A stretch of 52,698 bases of DNA, taken from contig DDKM01000003.1 of the NCBI GenBank assembly GCA_002339345.1, positions 1 through 52,698 on the forward strand, in the 5' to 3' direction. Source of the stretch: Firmicutes bacterium UBA2598. Its GTDB lineage: Bacteria > Bacillota > PH28-bin88. How positions within the stretch are numbered: position 1 is the stretch's first letter; each line of letters opens with the position of its first letter. The position numbers and the translations under genes are program-made. The notes beneath the pieces were generated by a model. That model did not search any database, had not been told where the DNA came from, and worked only from the letters and a program-made list of their open reading frames with translations. Of the stretch, positions 25,115 to 34,010 are shown piece after piece.

Positions 25115-25811
25115 AATGGCCAACGTCGAGACCTATTATGGCCAAAGTAGGATACTTCAGGGCATTTCCCTGGAAATAAACCAGGGGGAGGTTGTTGCTC
25201 TTTTGGGCAGGAACGGTGCAGGCAAGACCACGACGTTGCGCAGCATCATGGGGCTGACACCTCCCCGGTCGGGTAGTATCCAGTTTGAAGGCAAACAAAT
25301 AGCGGGGAAACCTCCCCACGAAATCGCCCGCCTTGGGATCAGTTATGTCCCGGATGACCGCCGCATTTTTCCTGACCTGTCGGTGGAAGAAAACCTTCTT
25401 TTGGCTGCAAGGCTTGCCCCTGCGGAACTTGAACAGGTCTGGTCCCTGGAGCGGGTTTACGACCTCTTTCCCATATTGCGCGATTTTCGCAAGCGCAAGG
25501 GCATCCTTTTAAGCGGTGGCCAGCAAAAAATGTTAGCCCTTGGCAGAGGGCTGATGAAACAGCCCATACTGCTGTTGCTGGATGAGGCTACCGAAGGACT
25601 GGCACCGCTGATTGTCAAGGACTTTATAGCTGTGCTGCAAGAAGTTCGGCAAACCGGGATAACCATCCTGATGGCGGATCAGAACCTCAAATTTGCGCGG
25701 CGGGTGGCTGACCGGGGATACATAATCGATAAAGGACGGATTTATCACCAGGACAAGATAGAAAGAATCTGGCAGGACAAAGAGCTTGTGCGGCAATACC
25801 TGGCTGTTTAG
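25107..25811 (+). CDS. livF: Liv-type ABC transporter ATP-binding protein LivF (system 2)
   Basis: About 234 residues. Walker A is GRNGAGKTT, the LivF-type YVPDDRRIFPDLSVEENL follows, the signature is LSGGQQKMLAL and Walker B LLLLDEATEGLAP, with a LMADQN switch. ATG 25107 gives the usual N-terminus (MLRMANVETYYG) and overlaps the livG end; the longer frame from 25062 would add 15 residues without family resemblance. Completes the second importer. Confidence 0.92.
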   Translation: MLRMANVETYYGQSRILQGISLEINQGEVVALLGRNGAGKTTTLRSIMGLTPPRSGSIQFEGKQIAGKPPHEIARLGISYVPDDRRIFPDLSVEENLLLAARLAPAELEQVWSLERVYDLFPILRDFRKRKGILLSGGQQKMLALGRGLMKQPILLLLDEATEGLAPLIVKDFIAVLQEVRQTGITILMADQNLKFARRVADRGYIIDKGRIYHQDKIERIWQDKELVRQYLAV

Positions 25812-25894
25812 TAGCCTTGAGCAAGGAACGAGCGGTTATTTTCAAACCCGGGGAAATATGGTTAAGATTGGCTATATACGGAGGGATTGACACA

Positions 25895-26659
25895 TTGTAT
25901 TTTCCCACGATGACTCTGCATGGCCGGGTAGCCTTAATCACGGGATCAACCAAAGGAATAGGGTATGGCCTTGCCCATGGTTTGGCAAGAGCCGGGGCTA
26001 ACGTAGTGATTGCTAGCCGCAACCAGCAGGATTGTGCGCGGGTAGCCAATGAAATCAGGACTACCGGTCGGCAAGCGACAGCCTTTGCCGCTGATGTAAC
26101 GAAAAGCGAACAGGTCAAACGATTGGTGGAACATGCTGTACAGGAGTACGGGCGTATAGACATTCTGGTTAATAACGCAGGTACCGCCGTTACCGCCAGA
26201 GCTGAGGACATTACCGAGGTTGATTTTGATCGCGTCACCGGGGTTAACATGCGCGCCGTTTTTTTTGTTGCCCAGGTGGTGGGTAAACAGATGATCCGCC
26301 AAGGTGGTGGGGTAATTATTAATGTGGCGTCAATTCTGGGCTTGGTGGGCGAGAAACAGGTGCTTCCCTACTGCGTGAGCAAGGGAGGGGTTATCCAGAT
26401 GACCAAAGCCCTTGCCCTGGAGTGGGCTAAATACAATATCCGGGTAAATGCCTTGTGCCCCGGTTATATAATCACTCCCATGAATGAGGCGGACCTAAAA
26501 ATCGACAGGATTTACAATCATATCGTCAGCAAGATCCCCATGCGGAGGCTAGGACAGATCGAAGACCTGGTTGGAGCCGTGGTTTTTATGGCTTCTGACG
26601 CGGCTGGTTACATGACAGGACAAAGCCTGGTGATTGACGGCGGGTGGACTGCGCAATAG
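25895..26659 (+). CDS. short-chain dehydrogenase/reductase (catabolic operon)
   Basis: About 254 residues of the classical SDR family, NAD(P)-dependent alcohol/ketone oxidoreductases. Cofactor motif is TGSTKGIG near residue 17. NNAG follows at about 95, the catalytic Ser lies in NVASILG and Tyr-Lys in YCVSKGG, and the C-terminal DGGW is typical. Of three candidate starts, TTG 25895 has GGAGGG nine bases upstream; ATG 25910 is next. It lies 83 bases after livF and is likely the last gene of the sigma-54 operon. A role in oxidising a hydroxyacid or hydroxyacyl-CoA in the same pathway is inferred. Confidence 0.88.
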   Translation: MYFPTMTLHGRVALITGSTKGIGYGLAHGLARAGANVVIASRNQQDCARVANEIRTTGRQATAFAADVTKSEQVKRLVEHAVQEYGRIDILVNNAGTAVTARAEDITEVDFDRVTGVNMRAVFFVAQVVGKQMIRQGGGVIINVASILGLVGEKQVLPYCVSKGGVIQMTKALALEWAKYNIRVNALCPGYIITPMNEADLKIDRIYNHIVSKIPMRRLGQIEDLVGAVVFMASDAAGYMTGQSLVIDGGWTAQ

Positions 26660-27224
26660 GTTTCATTTTGCGAAAGGGGAGCCCGATCCCATCCATGACA
26701 AATGGTATCAAGTACTGTGGGCACTGTAATCCGGATATTGACTGGCCAGCACTGGTTGTGGCCGTTCATGGGCCCACAACCCAACAGAACCACAACATCG
26801 CAAAACCTGAGGGCTGACCAGCCGGCCAGCCCTTAACAGTGGGGCCAGATTTGCCTGGCTGTCTACCTGGCTTTACCAACTTACTCGTCCTTTACTCCTG
26901 CCATCAGGTCCAACCATGTCCGATGTGGTGGCATGCCGTCTTGATTTTCGCTGTCAAAAACCTCAAGCATAATCCAGCAACCACGTAAAGAATCCTTCTG
27001 ACAAAGCATCATTTTTGCTTTTGACGGCTGTAAAGCAAAGTGCTTGCGCCTTGATCTTACCTCGTAGGCTACCCCGATAACGGGGTTCCTTTCCCGGAAA
27101 TGTCGAGCCGCAAATCAAACTTTTCCTTCCGGCAAGGAATCGGCGGATGGTCCGCGAATTACTGGTTGGACGAGGCTCCGGAGGAATGTGCTTGTTTTGT
27201 GATTTGGTGCAAGGGGGTGGCCCG
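26660..27224. other. 565-base gap with small CGGC-like frame and hairpin
   Basis: A 40-codon frame (26695-26817, plus) begins MTNGIKYCGHCNPDIDWPALV. This recalls the N-terminus of small clostridial proteins with a CGGCNPxxDR motif. It soon loses resemblance and its ribosome site is poor, so it is probably a remnant. AGGGCTG/CAGCCCT (26810-26816 with 26827-26833) forms a hairpin that may end the preceding operon. Nothing recognisable was seen in 26840-27200 on either strand. Confidence 0.3.
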
Positions 27225-28382
27225 ATGGTAAGAATACTACACCTGGCAGACCTGCACCTGGGCTGGGAACCGCGCTTTTTGGGCCCTAGGGCGGCGGAGC
27301 GCCAGCGGGAACGGGATAGCCTGATGGAAGGGGTGGTGGATTTCGCCACAGCGCCCGGTAGTGGTATCGGTATGGTAATCATTGTGGGAGATCTCTTCGA
27401 CAACCATACACCCCCACCGGCCCTGGTGGATCAGGTAGTCCGGCAGTTGCGGCGGCTGTTGCAGCACAGTATTCAGGTAATCACCGTGCCGGGTAACCAC
27501 GATGAAATAACCTATCCCGATTCCGTCTACCGTTTACGGGCTGCCGACTGGCCGGGGGTGCTGGTGCAAAACCCCCAGCCCCAGCATGTGGTGACCATGG
27601 ACATCCAGGGTGAACCCTGCCATCTCTATGCACTGGCATATACCGGCGGCCTGACCCGCACCCGTCCACCCATAGACGACCTTCCCCATAACGGGCAAGC
27701 AGGCTGGCATATCGCCGCCTTCCACGGTTCCCTGGATTGGGATGCTGGCGACCGTAGCCTGCCCCTTTCCGGCGCCGCCCTGGACGGGGCGGGCTACGAT
27801 TATGTGGCCCTGGGCCACTTGCACAAGCCATCCCAGCGCCAGTTGGCCAGGGGGGTGGCGGTATACCCGGGGAGTATTGCGGACAAGGGTTGGGAAGATC
27901 CCGGCTCTGGCCGTTTAACGGTGACTACCCTAACCAACCAGGGGGTGCAGGTGGAGAGAATACCCTTTACCCATCAGGCTTGTCGTTCATGCCGCATCTG
28001 GCAGGTGGACGCCGGCCTGTACCACTCTTACGAGGAAATGCTGGCCGCCCTAAAGGCTGGGATTGAACCTGAGGCCATGCTCTCCATCCAGCTTGCCGGG
28101 ACAGCCAATTTTCCCTTTCAGGCTGCCCAGGTTGAGTCACAGCTGGCTGGCTCCTGTTACCACCTGGAAGTGGTAAACCGGACCAATGCCCTTGACTTGC
28201 ACATGCTGGAGGCCTGGGCCCGCGAAAACACCCTGCGGGGTCTGTTTGTGCAAAAAATGCAACAGCGTTTGGCTGAGGCCAGTACTGAGGAAGAACGCCG
28301 GTTGGTGACCAGGGCTTTGATGAACGGATTGGCGGCTTTAACGGGGGTGGGGAACAGTGAACCGTCGGATCGCATGGGATAG
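27225..28382 (+). CDS. SbcD/Mre11/YhaO-like metallophosphoesterase, DNA repair exonuclease
   Basis: 385 residues. The five metallophosphoesterase motifs are present in order: ADLHLG (residue about 8), GDLFDNH, PGNHDE, the FHGS histidine and GHLHKP. These bind two metal ions in Mre11-type nucleases. The ATPase encoded next overlaps it by 26 bases, as in SbcD-SbcC and YhaO-YhaN pairs, so both probably form one DNA end-processing complex. ATG 27225 follows GGGGG and begins exactly at the conserved ILHLADLH; the frame upstream to 27147 has no homology. Confidence 0.9.
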   Translation: MVRILHLADLHLGWEPRFLGPRAAERQRERDSLMEGVVDFATAPGSGIGMVIIVGDLFDNHTPPPALVDQVVRQLRRLLQHSIQVITVPGNHDEITYPDSVYRLRAADWPGVLVQNPQPQHVVTMDIQGEPCHLYALAYTGGLTRTRPPIDDLPHNGQAGWHIAAFHGSLDWDAGDRSLPLSGAALDGAGYDYVALGHLHKPSQRQLARGVAVYPGSIADKGWEDPGSGRLTVTTLTNQGVQVERIPFTHQACRSCRIWQVDAGLYHSYEEMLAALKAGIEPEAMLSIQLAGTANFPFQAAQVESQLAGSCYHLEVVNRTNALDLHMLEAWARENTLRGLFVQKMQQRLAEASTEEERRLVTRALMNGLAALTGVGNSEPSDRMG

Positions 28383-31300
28383 GCTTGTTTTACGGGGTTT
28401 TGGCCGCTACCGGCATGGGGTACAAATTACCTTGAACGGTGGGCTAAATAACCTGGTTGCTCCCAACGAACATGGCAAGTCCACCCTGGTAGCCGGACTG
28501 ATAGCGGTCCTTTTTGGTCTGCCCAACACCAGTGACCCTGGTAAATTCGGCAAGGCTCGCTTCCAGAACTGGGATGGTGCGGACAGGTTTGAGGGAGAAG
28601 TGCTGTTTCGGGTCAACGGTGACACTTACCGGGTACAGCGGGATTTTCACACCGACCGGGTCACCATCGCCAGGCGGACGGATGCCCGCTGGGAACTGCT
28701 GGCCGGTGGTGAGCACCGGGCTGGCGCGCGGAAAAAAAACCTTACATACATCGAAACACTGGAGCAATTGATCGGCATCGCTTCCGCCGATCTGTTCTGG
28801 TCCACCTTTTTTGTGGGTCAACCCCTCCCCAGACCGGGGGAACTGCACCAGAACATCCAGCAATTACTGTCCGGTACCGGTACCGATGGCGGGCAGGCCC
28901 TTACCTGGCTGGAAAACCGGCTGAAAGACCTCACCCGCTATACCGGTCGCCTGGGGGTAACCGGCCAGGACATGCGCCGGGACCGGGAGTTGGAACAAAG
29001 GATGCAGGAAAGGGAGCAGCTTTTGGCCGCCATCCAGCGCAGCAGGGCCAGTGTGGATGCCCTCCATGGCCTGCAGAAACAAATCAGCCTGCTGGGTGAG
29101 GAAAGAAACAGCCTGTTAAGTCTCCGGTCCCAAAAGGAAGGCCTGTATAATGATTGGAGCCGCTGGCGGGCCCTGCGGGACCGCTATCATAATGCCGTGC
29201 AGGAACAGATAAGACTGGGTAAGGCCCAACGGGAGGCTACCCGCCTGGAAGGCCAGTGCCAGGAAATTGTCCGGGAAATTGCCAGGCTGTACCCGGAATT
29301 TTTGACCGCACCGGCTGGATTGGGGGACCAGCTGGACCGGTTAATAAGCTTGGAGGGAGAAATTCGGCGTATTGAGGAGGAAATGTCAGGTCTGCGGCAA
29401 GCAAAAGCGGATCTGGAGGAGGCGGCTCAGCAGTTGGTGGCTGAGATGTCCGGTCCGCTGGCGCCGGCCCAGGGTCGTCCCCACCTGGTCAGGGATCACG
29501 CCCAGCTGCTGGAGGCCCTAAGACAGCGGGATGAACTGGCACACCGCCTGGCAGAGCTGGTGGAGCGGGAGGTTAAGGCCAGGGCGGCTGTGGCGGAAAC
29601 AACGGCCTGGGACCGGTTGGACGGCAGTCCACCGTCCATGTACCGCCAGGCAGCCCTGCTGGCCATGGAGAAATATCGGGACTTGCAGGCACTACGGCAG
29701 GAGTTGGCGGAAAAAAGGGGGCAGTTGGAAGGACGTTACGGAGTGTTCCTGGCGGCTTCACCGGAAATGTTAGCAGCTTGCCGGGATTACCATACCCGCC
29801 GCGCTGACCTGGAACGGCAGCTTGTTGATGCCAGAAGTAACCACAGGCAAGCTGCGGACCGGGTTGCCCAGTATGTTGGGGCCAGGGACAAAATCCACCG
29901 CCAGTTTGCCGATTTAGGAGACATTTCCGCAGAGATGATTCCCCTACTGGATGCCAGATTGGAACTGGAGGTTAAAAGACAGGAAATCACGGAAAAGGTC
30001 ACCGCCCGGTCTGCCCGCTCCGCCATAGTCCCGCTGGTCGCTGGTGTGGCCATGATGCTGCTGGCCGCGATTACCTATACCGCTGGCCTGTGGCCTGTGG
30101 CCCTTCTGCTGCTGGTTTCAGGACTGGGAACCGGCCTTTGGGGGCTGCTGGGCGGCAGGCGGGGAGCAGCAGCGCAGCCCTCTCAATTGGATGGGGTGTT
30201 GGCGGAACTGGCATCCGTTGAGGCCCGGTTAGGCCCGCTGGCCGGCCGGTCTGCTGTCCAGCTGGCCGCTATCCGCGAACGGGTGAAACAGCGGGAACAG
30301 CATTTGGCGGAACTGGCTGTGCTGGCGAGTACCATCCCTGCCGACGAGGAACTGGTTCTCTTGGCAGAGCACCTCCGAAGCACAGAGGACCAGTTGGCGG
30401 TCCTTGATACAATGGTGCGGCCGGTAGCCGGTGTTCTGGGTGATCCCTCCGCCGCCTACCGGGACTGGCACCAACTCCAAGCAGCGGTTGCCTCACTGGA
30501 ACAGCGCGTAACCGCCCAGGCCCAAAGGGATTTCGGCGTACTGCCGGATGAAGTGGAGGTACTGCCCGCCGGCACAGGGGAATGGGCTGGGGTGTCTGTG
30601 CTGGCAGCCCTTACAGGTGATCACTTGGCGACGGTGGGGGAGGCGGTGCACTGGTTAAATAACCTCCCTCCCAACCAATGGGAGGTCTGGCAGGCGGATT
30701 ACGCGCGGTGGCAGTCGGCTATCAGGGAACTGGAAACCTGTGCCATCCAGCGCAGGGAACTGGAACAACCTGATGCTACCGGTCAAAACCGGTTGACACG
30801 ACTGGAGGAGAACATTACTTTCCTGCGGCAGGCCATCCACCCCCTCACGGAACTTACCCCCGCTGTTGAAGTAAAACAGCTGGTGGAGGCATATGGTCAT
30901 GCCGAAAGGTCTTTAGAGGCTAAAAGGACGGAGTTCCACAGCCTGGAAACCCGTTTAGCAACCCTGACCAAAAGGCTGGCCGGCTTGCAGGAGGAACGGC
31001 AGGCGCTGACAACCCGTCTGGCAGCGGTTTTGGCCCCCGCTGGAGGAGCGGCCGAGAAGGCCAGGGAACGCTGGCAGCACTGGCAGGAGAGGGAAAAAAC
31101 AAAAAAAGAGGCAGCGGATAGCCTGGACGGGCTTCTAAGGGGCTGGGGTGTAGAAAGTCTGGAGGAACTGGAGGTCAAGGCCGCCGATGCCGCCAACAGT
31201 GCTTTGGAAGCCAAGGGTGAATGGCAGCGATTGATCGACAGCCGTCCCGGTTTGCCCGGGGCAGAAATGGCTGAGCAGCGGGAACACCTGGAGAGGGAAT

Positions 31301-31926
31301 ACCGGGCCCTGGAACAGGAAATCAGGGAATTGAAGGATAGAGAAATTGAGCTAAACAACGGAATTTTTAACCTAAACAAGGAACTGAGTGCCCTAATGGG
31401 CCGGGAAACCATCAACATTGCCGCTGCCGGGGACCGGGTTGCCGAGCTGGACAGGGAAATAGCGAAAATGGAGATGGAAACCCGCGCCCTGGCCCTGGCC
31501 TACCGGGAACTGCAGGAGGCCCGGGACCTGTTCGGAAAAACCCACCGGGAAAGACTGGCGGCGACCGCCAGCAGGTATTTTGCCGAAATCACCGGTATTA
31601 CCGGCCGGCAGGTGCTGCTAGACACTGATTTCCGGGTGCAGGTGGCAGAACCGGACGGGCAGCCGGTAGAAGTGGAGCAGTTGAGCCAGGGCGCCCAGGA
31701 CCAGTTGCAAATATCCCTGCGCTTGGCCATTGCCGATCTCATTGCCGGAGACTACAGTTTGCCCATGGTTTTTGATGATTCCTTCCTGAACTGTGATGAA
31801 AGGCGTCTGGGCTCCCTGCGGGAAACCCTGGAGCGCCTTGCCCAGCATCGGCAGATGCTGGTACTATCCCACCAGGAAGACTACCGTCGGTGGGGTACGG
31901 CGTTACAGGTGAACCCGTTAGAATAA
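28357..31926 (+). CDS. YhaN-like SMC/Rad50-type ATPase
   Basis: 1189 residues. N-terminal Walker A is APNEHGKST near residue 35. The C-terminal half-site has the signature-like LSQGAQDQLQISLRLA and Walker B-like LPMVFDDSFLNCDE. Between them are long heptad-rich coiled coils. Around residues 550-600 two hydrophobic stretches (IVPLVAGVAMMLLAAITYT and LWPVALLLLVSGLGTGLWGLL) suggest a membrane hairpin. That feature, and the lack of a CxxC zinc hook, make it YhaN-like, not SbcC. It acts with the upstream nuclease on DNA ends, perhaps at the membrane. GTG 28357 lies inside the nuclease gene and follows GGGGTGGGG. Confidence 0.88.
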   Translation: MNRRIAWDRLVLRGFGRYRHGVQITLNGGLNNLVAPNEHGKSTLVAGLIAVLFGLPNTSDPGKFGKARFQNWDGADRFEGEVLFRVNGDTYRVQRDFHTDRVTIARRTDARWELLAGGEHRAGARKKNLTYIETLEQLIGIASADLFWSTFFVGQPLPRPGELHQNIQQLLSGTGTDGGQALTWLENRLKDLTRYTGRLGVTGQDMRRDRELEQRMQEREQLLAAIQRSRASVDALHGLQKQISLLGEERNSLLSLRSQKEGLYNDWSRWRALRDRYHNAVQEQIRLGKAQREATRLEGQCQEIVREIARLYPEFLTAPAGLGDQLDRLISLEGEIRRIEEEMSGLRQAKADLEEAAQQLVAEMSGPLAPAQGRPHLVRDHAQLLEALRQRDELAHRLAELVEREVKARAAVAETTAWDRLDGSPPSMYRQAALLAMEKYRDLQALRQELAEKRGQLEGRYGVFLAASPEMLAACRDYHTRRADLERQLVDARSNHRQAADRVAQYVGARDKIHRQFADLGDISAEMIPLLDARLELEVKRQEITEKVTARSARSAIVPLVAGVAMMLLAAITYTAGLWPVALLLLVSGLGTGLWGLLGGRRGAAAQPSQLDGVLAELASVEARLGPLAGRSAVQLAAIRERVKQREQHLAELAVLASTIPADEELVLLAEHLRSTEDQLAVLDTMVRPVAGVLGDPSAAYRDWHQLQAAVASLEQRVTAQAQRDFGVLPDEVEVLPAGTGEWAGVSVLAALTGDHLATVGEAVHWLNNLPPNQWEVWQADYARWQSAIRELETCAIQRRELEQPDATGQNRLTRLEENITFLRQAIHPLTELTPAVEVKQLVEAYGHAERSLEAKRTEFHSLETRLATLTKRLAGLQEERQALTTRLAAVLAPAGGAAEKARERWQHWQEREKTKKEAADSLDGLLRGWGVESLEELEVKAADAANSALEAKGEWQRLIDSRPGLPGAEMAEQREHLEREYRALEQEIRELKDREIELNNGIFNLNKELSALMGRETINIAAAGDRVAELDREIAKMEMETRALALAYRELQEARDLFGKTHRERLAATASRYFAEITGITGRQVLLDTDFRVQVAEPDGQPVEVEQLSQGAQDQLQISLRLAIADLIAGDYSLPMVFDDSFLNCDERRLGSLRETLERLAQHRQMLVLSHQEDYRRWGTALQVNPLE

Positions 31927-31948
31927 GCAACTTTGGTTCTTATTCTAA
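31918..31948. terminator. bidirectional hairpin between convergent genes
   Basis: TTAGAATAAG (31918-31927) and CTTATTCTAA (31939-31948) are perfect complements with an 11-base loop. The arms contain the stop codons of both the ATPase (plus) and the nitroreductase (minus). No clear T-runs follow. Confidence 0.55.
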
Positions 31949-32464
31949 GAAAACCGCCACTTCTTCCAACGGGCGCCGGCTGGTGCTTCTCCCCGGTCTT
32001 TCGGGATAGCCGATGGGGATGATGGCTACCGGTCTGTGCCCCGCTGGTAGGCTGAGTACTTGCCCGACAGCTTCCTCACTAAAGGCGCCCACCCAGCAGG
32101 TACCCAGGCCATAGGCATGGGCCGCCAGGAGGATGTTCTGTACCGCAGCTGCCGTATCCTGCAGGCAGTAGAGTTCCCGTCCCCGCTGGGCATAGCGCAC
32201 CCCGGTCTGCTCCGGAACGGCGCACACCACAATGACTACAGGAGCCTCTGCCACAAACCTTTGATCTTTGGCTGCCCTGGAAAGTCCCTCCCGCAGGTCC
32301 GGCCGTAACACCACATAAAAAGCCCATGGTTGCATGTTGCCCCCCGATGGAGCATGGCGGGCGGCATCCAGCAGTTCCGTCACCAGTTCTCGGGGTACCG
32401 CGTCCGGTTTAAAATGGCGGATGCTGCGCCGTTCTCTAATGATCTGCATTACTTCTTTATGCAA
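31940..32464 (-). CDS. nitroreductase-family FMN protein
   Basis: 174 residues. The N-terminal IRERRSIRHFKPDAVP and HAPSGGNMQPWAFYVV segments bind FMN in this family. The C-terminal AYGLGTCWVGAF and IPIGYPE complete the pattern. Family members reduce nitro compounds, quinones or flavins, or act as dehydrogenases; the physiological substrate is unknown. The start appears to be TTG 32464, about ten bases after AAAGGAGGGCG. A TATAAT hexamer lies about 35 bases further upstream on the minus strand. Confidence 0.85.
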   Translation of the reverse strand: MHKEVMQIIRERRSIRHFKPDAVPRELVTELLDAARHAPSGGNMQPWAFYVVLRPDLREGLSRAAKDQRFVAEAPVVIVVCAVPEQTGVRYAQRGRELYCLQDTAAAVQNILLAAHAYGLGTCWVGAFSEEAVGQVLSLPAGHRPVAIIPIGYPERPGRSTSRRPLEEVAVFLE

Positions 32465-32797
32465 TATACTTTCGCCCTCCTTTGGTATGTACTCCTATTA
32501 TATTATAAATAACACCAAAACAAACCAGCCGGCAAACCTTTTTGCACCGGATGACACCTTATACTACGATTTTGGAAATGGATCCAACAAGTCTGGACCG
32601 CAGAAACTGACCCAAGGTACTGGCCGCAGTATAAATTGCAACCAAGATATTGTTAGAAAACTGCATGTGACCGTACCGAGTAAGCTAAGAACGGATGAGC
32701 AATGATGGGCGGGATTAAACTTTTTCCAACCAGGAGGAAAAAAGATAGGGTGAGAGAATGTTAAAGAGGGGAAACCAATAGCTAGGGGGGAAGGAAC
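32465..32797. promoter_or_regulatory. divergent intergenic region, nitroreductase/rubrerythrin
   Basis: 333 bases. The AT-rich stretch around 32495-32512 contains a TATAAT on the minus strand (probable -10 of the nitroreductase gene) and a small palindrome TTATA-T-TATAA. It resembles only poorly the PerR box that often controls rubrerythrin. The remainder has no gene or structure I can support, ending with purine-rich ribosome-site sequence. Confidence 0.35.
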
Positions 32798-33331
32798 ATG
32801 AAATTAAAGGGGACCAAAACCGAGGAAAACCTCTGGAAGGCCTTCGCCGGTGAGTCTCAGGCCAGAAATAAGTACACCTACTTTGCCTCCATTGCCAAGG
32901 CCGAGGGCTACGAACAGATTGCTGCTATTTTTCTGGAGACTGCTGATCACGAGAAGGAGCATGCCAAAAGGGCGTTGAAATTCCTTGGCGCCCTGGGCAA
33001 TACAGAGGATAACCTGGCTGCGGCCATGGCGGGCGAAAACCATGAGTGGACCACCATGTACCGTGAGTTTGCCGCAACTGCCCGCGCAGAGGGCTTCCCA
33101 GAACTGGCGGAGTTTTTTGAGGAAGTGGGAGAAGTGGAGGCGGAACACGAAAAACGGTTTGCCGCCCTGCTGCGTAACCTCCAAACCGGGAAGGTATTTA
33201 TCAAGGACCAGCCGGTAAAATGGCAATGCCGGAACTGTGGATACGTGCATGAAGGTACGGCTGCTCCGGCGGTTTGCCCGGCTTGCGCCCATCCCCAGGC
33301 ACATTACCAGGTATTGTGTGAAAACTACTAA
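32798..33331 (+). CDS. rubrerythrin
   Basis: 177 residues. Non-haem di-iron protein with an N-terminal four-helix domain (ENLWKAFAGESQARNKYTYFA, then ETADHEKEHAKRAL, EFFEEVGEVEAEHEKRF giving the Glu/His ligands). The C-terminal rubredoxin-type [Fe(Cys)4] site is formed by CRNCGY and CPACAH. It reduces hydrogen peroxide in anaerobes. ATG 32798 follows GGGGGGAAGG. A rubredoxin-like protein gene follows by 24 bases and is likely cotranscribed as electron donor; that pairing is inference. Confidence 0.95.
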   Translation: MKLKGTKTEENLWKAFAGESQARNKYTYFASIAKAEGYEQIAAIFLETADHEKEHAKRALKFLGALGNTEDNLAAAMAGENHEWTTMYREFAATARAEGFPELAEFFEEVGEVEAEHEKRFAALLRNLQTGKVFIKDQPVKWQCRNCGYVHEGTAAPAVCPACAHPQAHYQVLCENY

Positions 33332-33355
33332 AAAATGATTATGGAGGTGGACGTG

Positions 33356-33688
33356 ATGTTTTGGCAGTGCAGTGTATGCGGCTATATCCACGACGGCGAT
33401 GCCCCGCCGGAAAGATGTCCCAAATGCGGTGCGCCCAAGGAAAAATTTGTACAATTGGGTGAAGATGCCGCCAAGTTGGTGGAAAGATCCCGCTTTACCA
33501 ATCAACTGCTCACGGCCCTGATGGGCATCGGTGACGAGCTGGCAGCCATTGCCGAGGACGGGCTGGAGGATAACCTTGACCCCGGGTGTGTTGGAATATT
33601 TAAATACACCCAAAGGGTGGCTGGGGAATTGAGTCAAATGGCCAAGGCCGAGATCAAAACCCATATTGAAAAGGGCAAGTGGGGATAA
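33356..33688 (+). CDS. rubredoxin-like protein with C-terminal helical extension
   Basis: 110 residues. The N-terminus is a short rubredoxin-type iron site, CSVCGYIHDGDAPPERCPKCGAP (two CxxC knuckles). The remaining 75 residues are predicted helical (LLTALMGIGDELAAIAEDGLEDN ... YTQRVAGELSQMAKAEI), without cysteine clusters except one. Such proteins often sit next to rubrerythrin and probably pass electrons to it. ATG 33356 follows GGAGGTG by eight bases; upstream in-frame starts lie within or before the ribosome site. Confidence 0.85.
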   Translation: MFWQCSVCGYIHDGDAPPERCPKCGAPKEKFVQLGEDAAKLVERSRFTNQLLTALMGIGDELAAIAEDGLEDNLDPGCVGIFKYTQRVAGELSQMAKAEIKTHIEKGKWG

Positions 33689-33760
33689 GCCACGAAGGAA
33701 GCCGGACAGGCGTTGTTGGTACAATGGCCCTACCGGCTTCTATCATAACCCGCCCAGAGG

Positions 33761-33784
33761 ACTCCCGCCTCGACAGGCGGGAGT
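33761..33784 (+). terminator. hairpin after rubrerythrin-rubredoxin pair
   Basis: ACTCCCGCCT (33761-33770) pairs perfectly with AGGCGGGAGT (33775-33784) around CGAC. A larger outer repeat GAAGCCGG/CCGGCTTC (33698-33705, 33733-33740) precedes it. There is no T-run. The rest of 33785-34010 holds no gene I can support. Confidence 0.55.
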
Positions 33785-34010
33785 AGTTCACTAACTTGCC
33801 CAGGTAAGTCTTCCCCATGGCGCATAATTTTTGACGATGGAAAATACTGGTTCCTTGGAGGTTGTAGTCAGAAAAATATAACAATAGAACGTTAAGGGTT
33901 AGAGCCAGCACACGGAGAAAGCAAGGTGATGGCAAATGCACAGGGAAAAGGAAAAATTGCCTGGGATTGCGTAAATTAGCGGGAAACAAACATTTTTTGG
34001 AGGGATCGGC

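Noticed and set aside
32490..32515. PerR-box-like sequence upstream of rubrerythrin
   Set aside because: About 10 of 14 conserved positions agree and the site lies nearer the divergent nitroreductase promoter; too weak to claim.
33900..34000. Resemblance to a c-di-GMP (GEMM) or Moco riboswitch (GCACAGGG ... GGGATTGCG) before the molybdopterin oxidoreductase gene
   Set aside because: Only short stretches agree; the second stem and tetraloop-receptor part cannot be folded by eye. A covariance-model search would decide.
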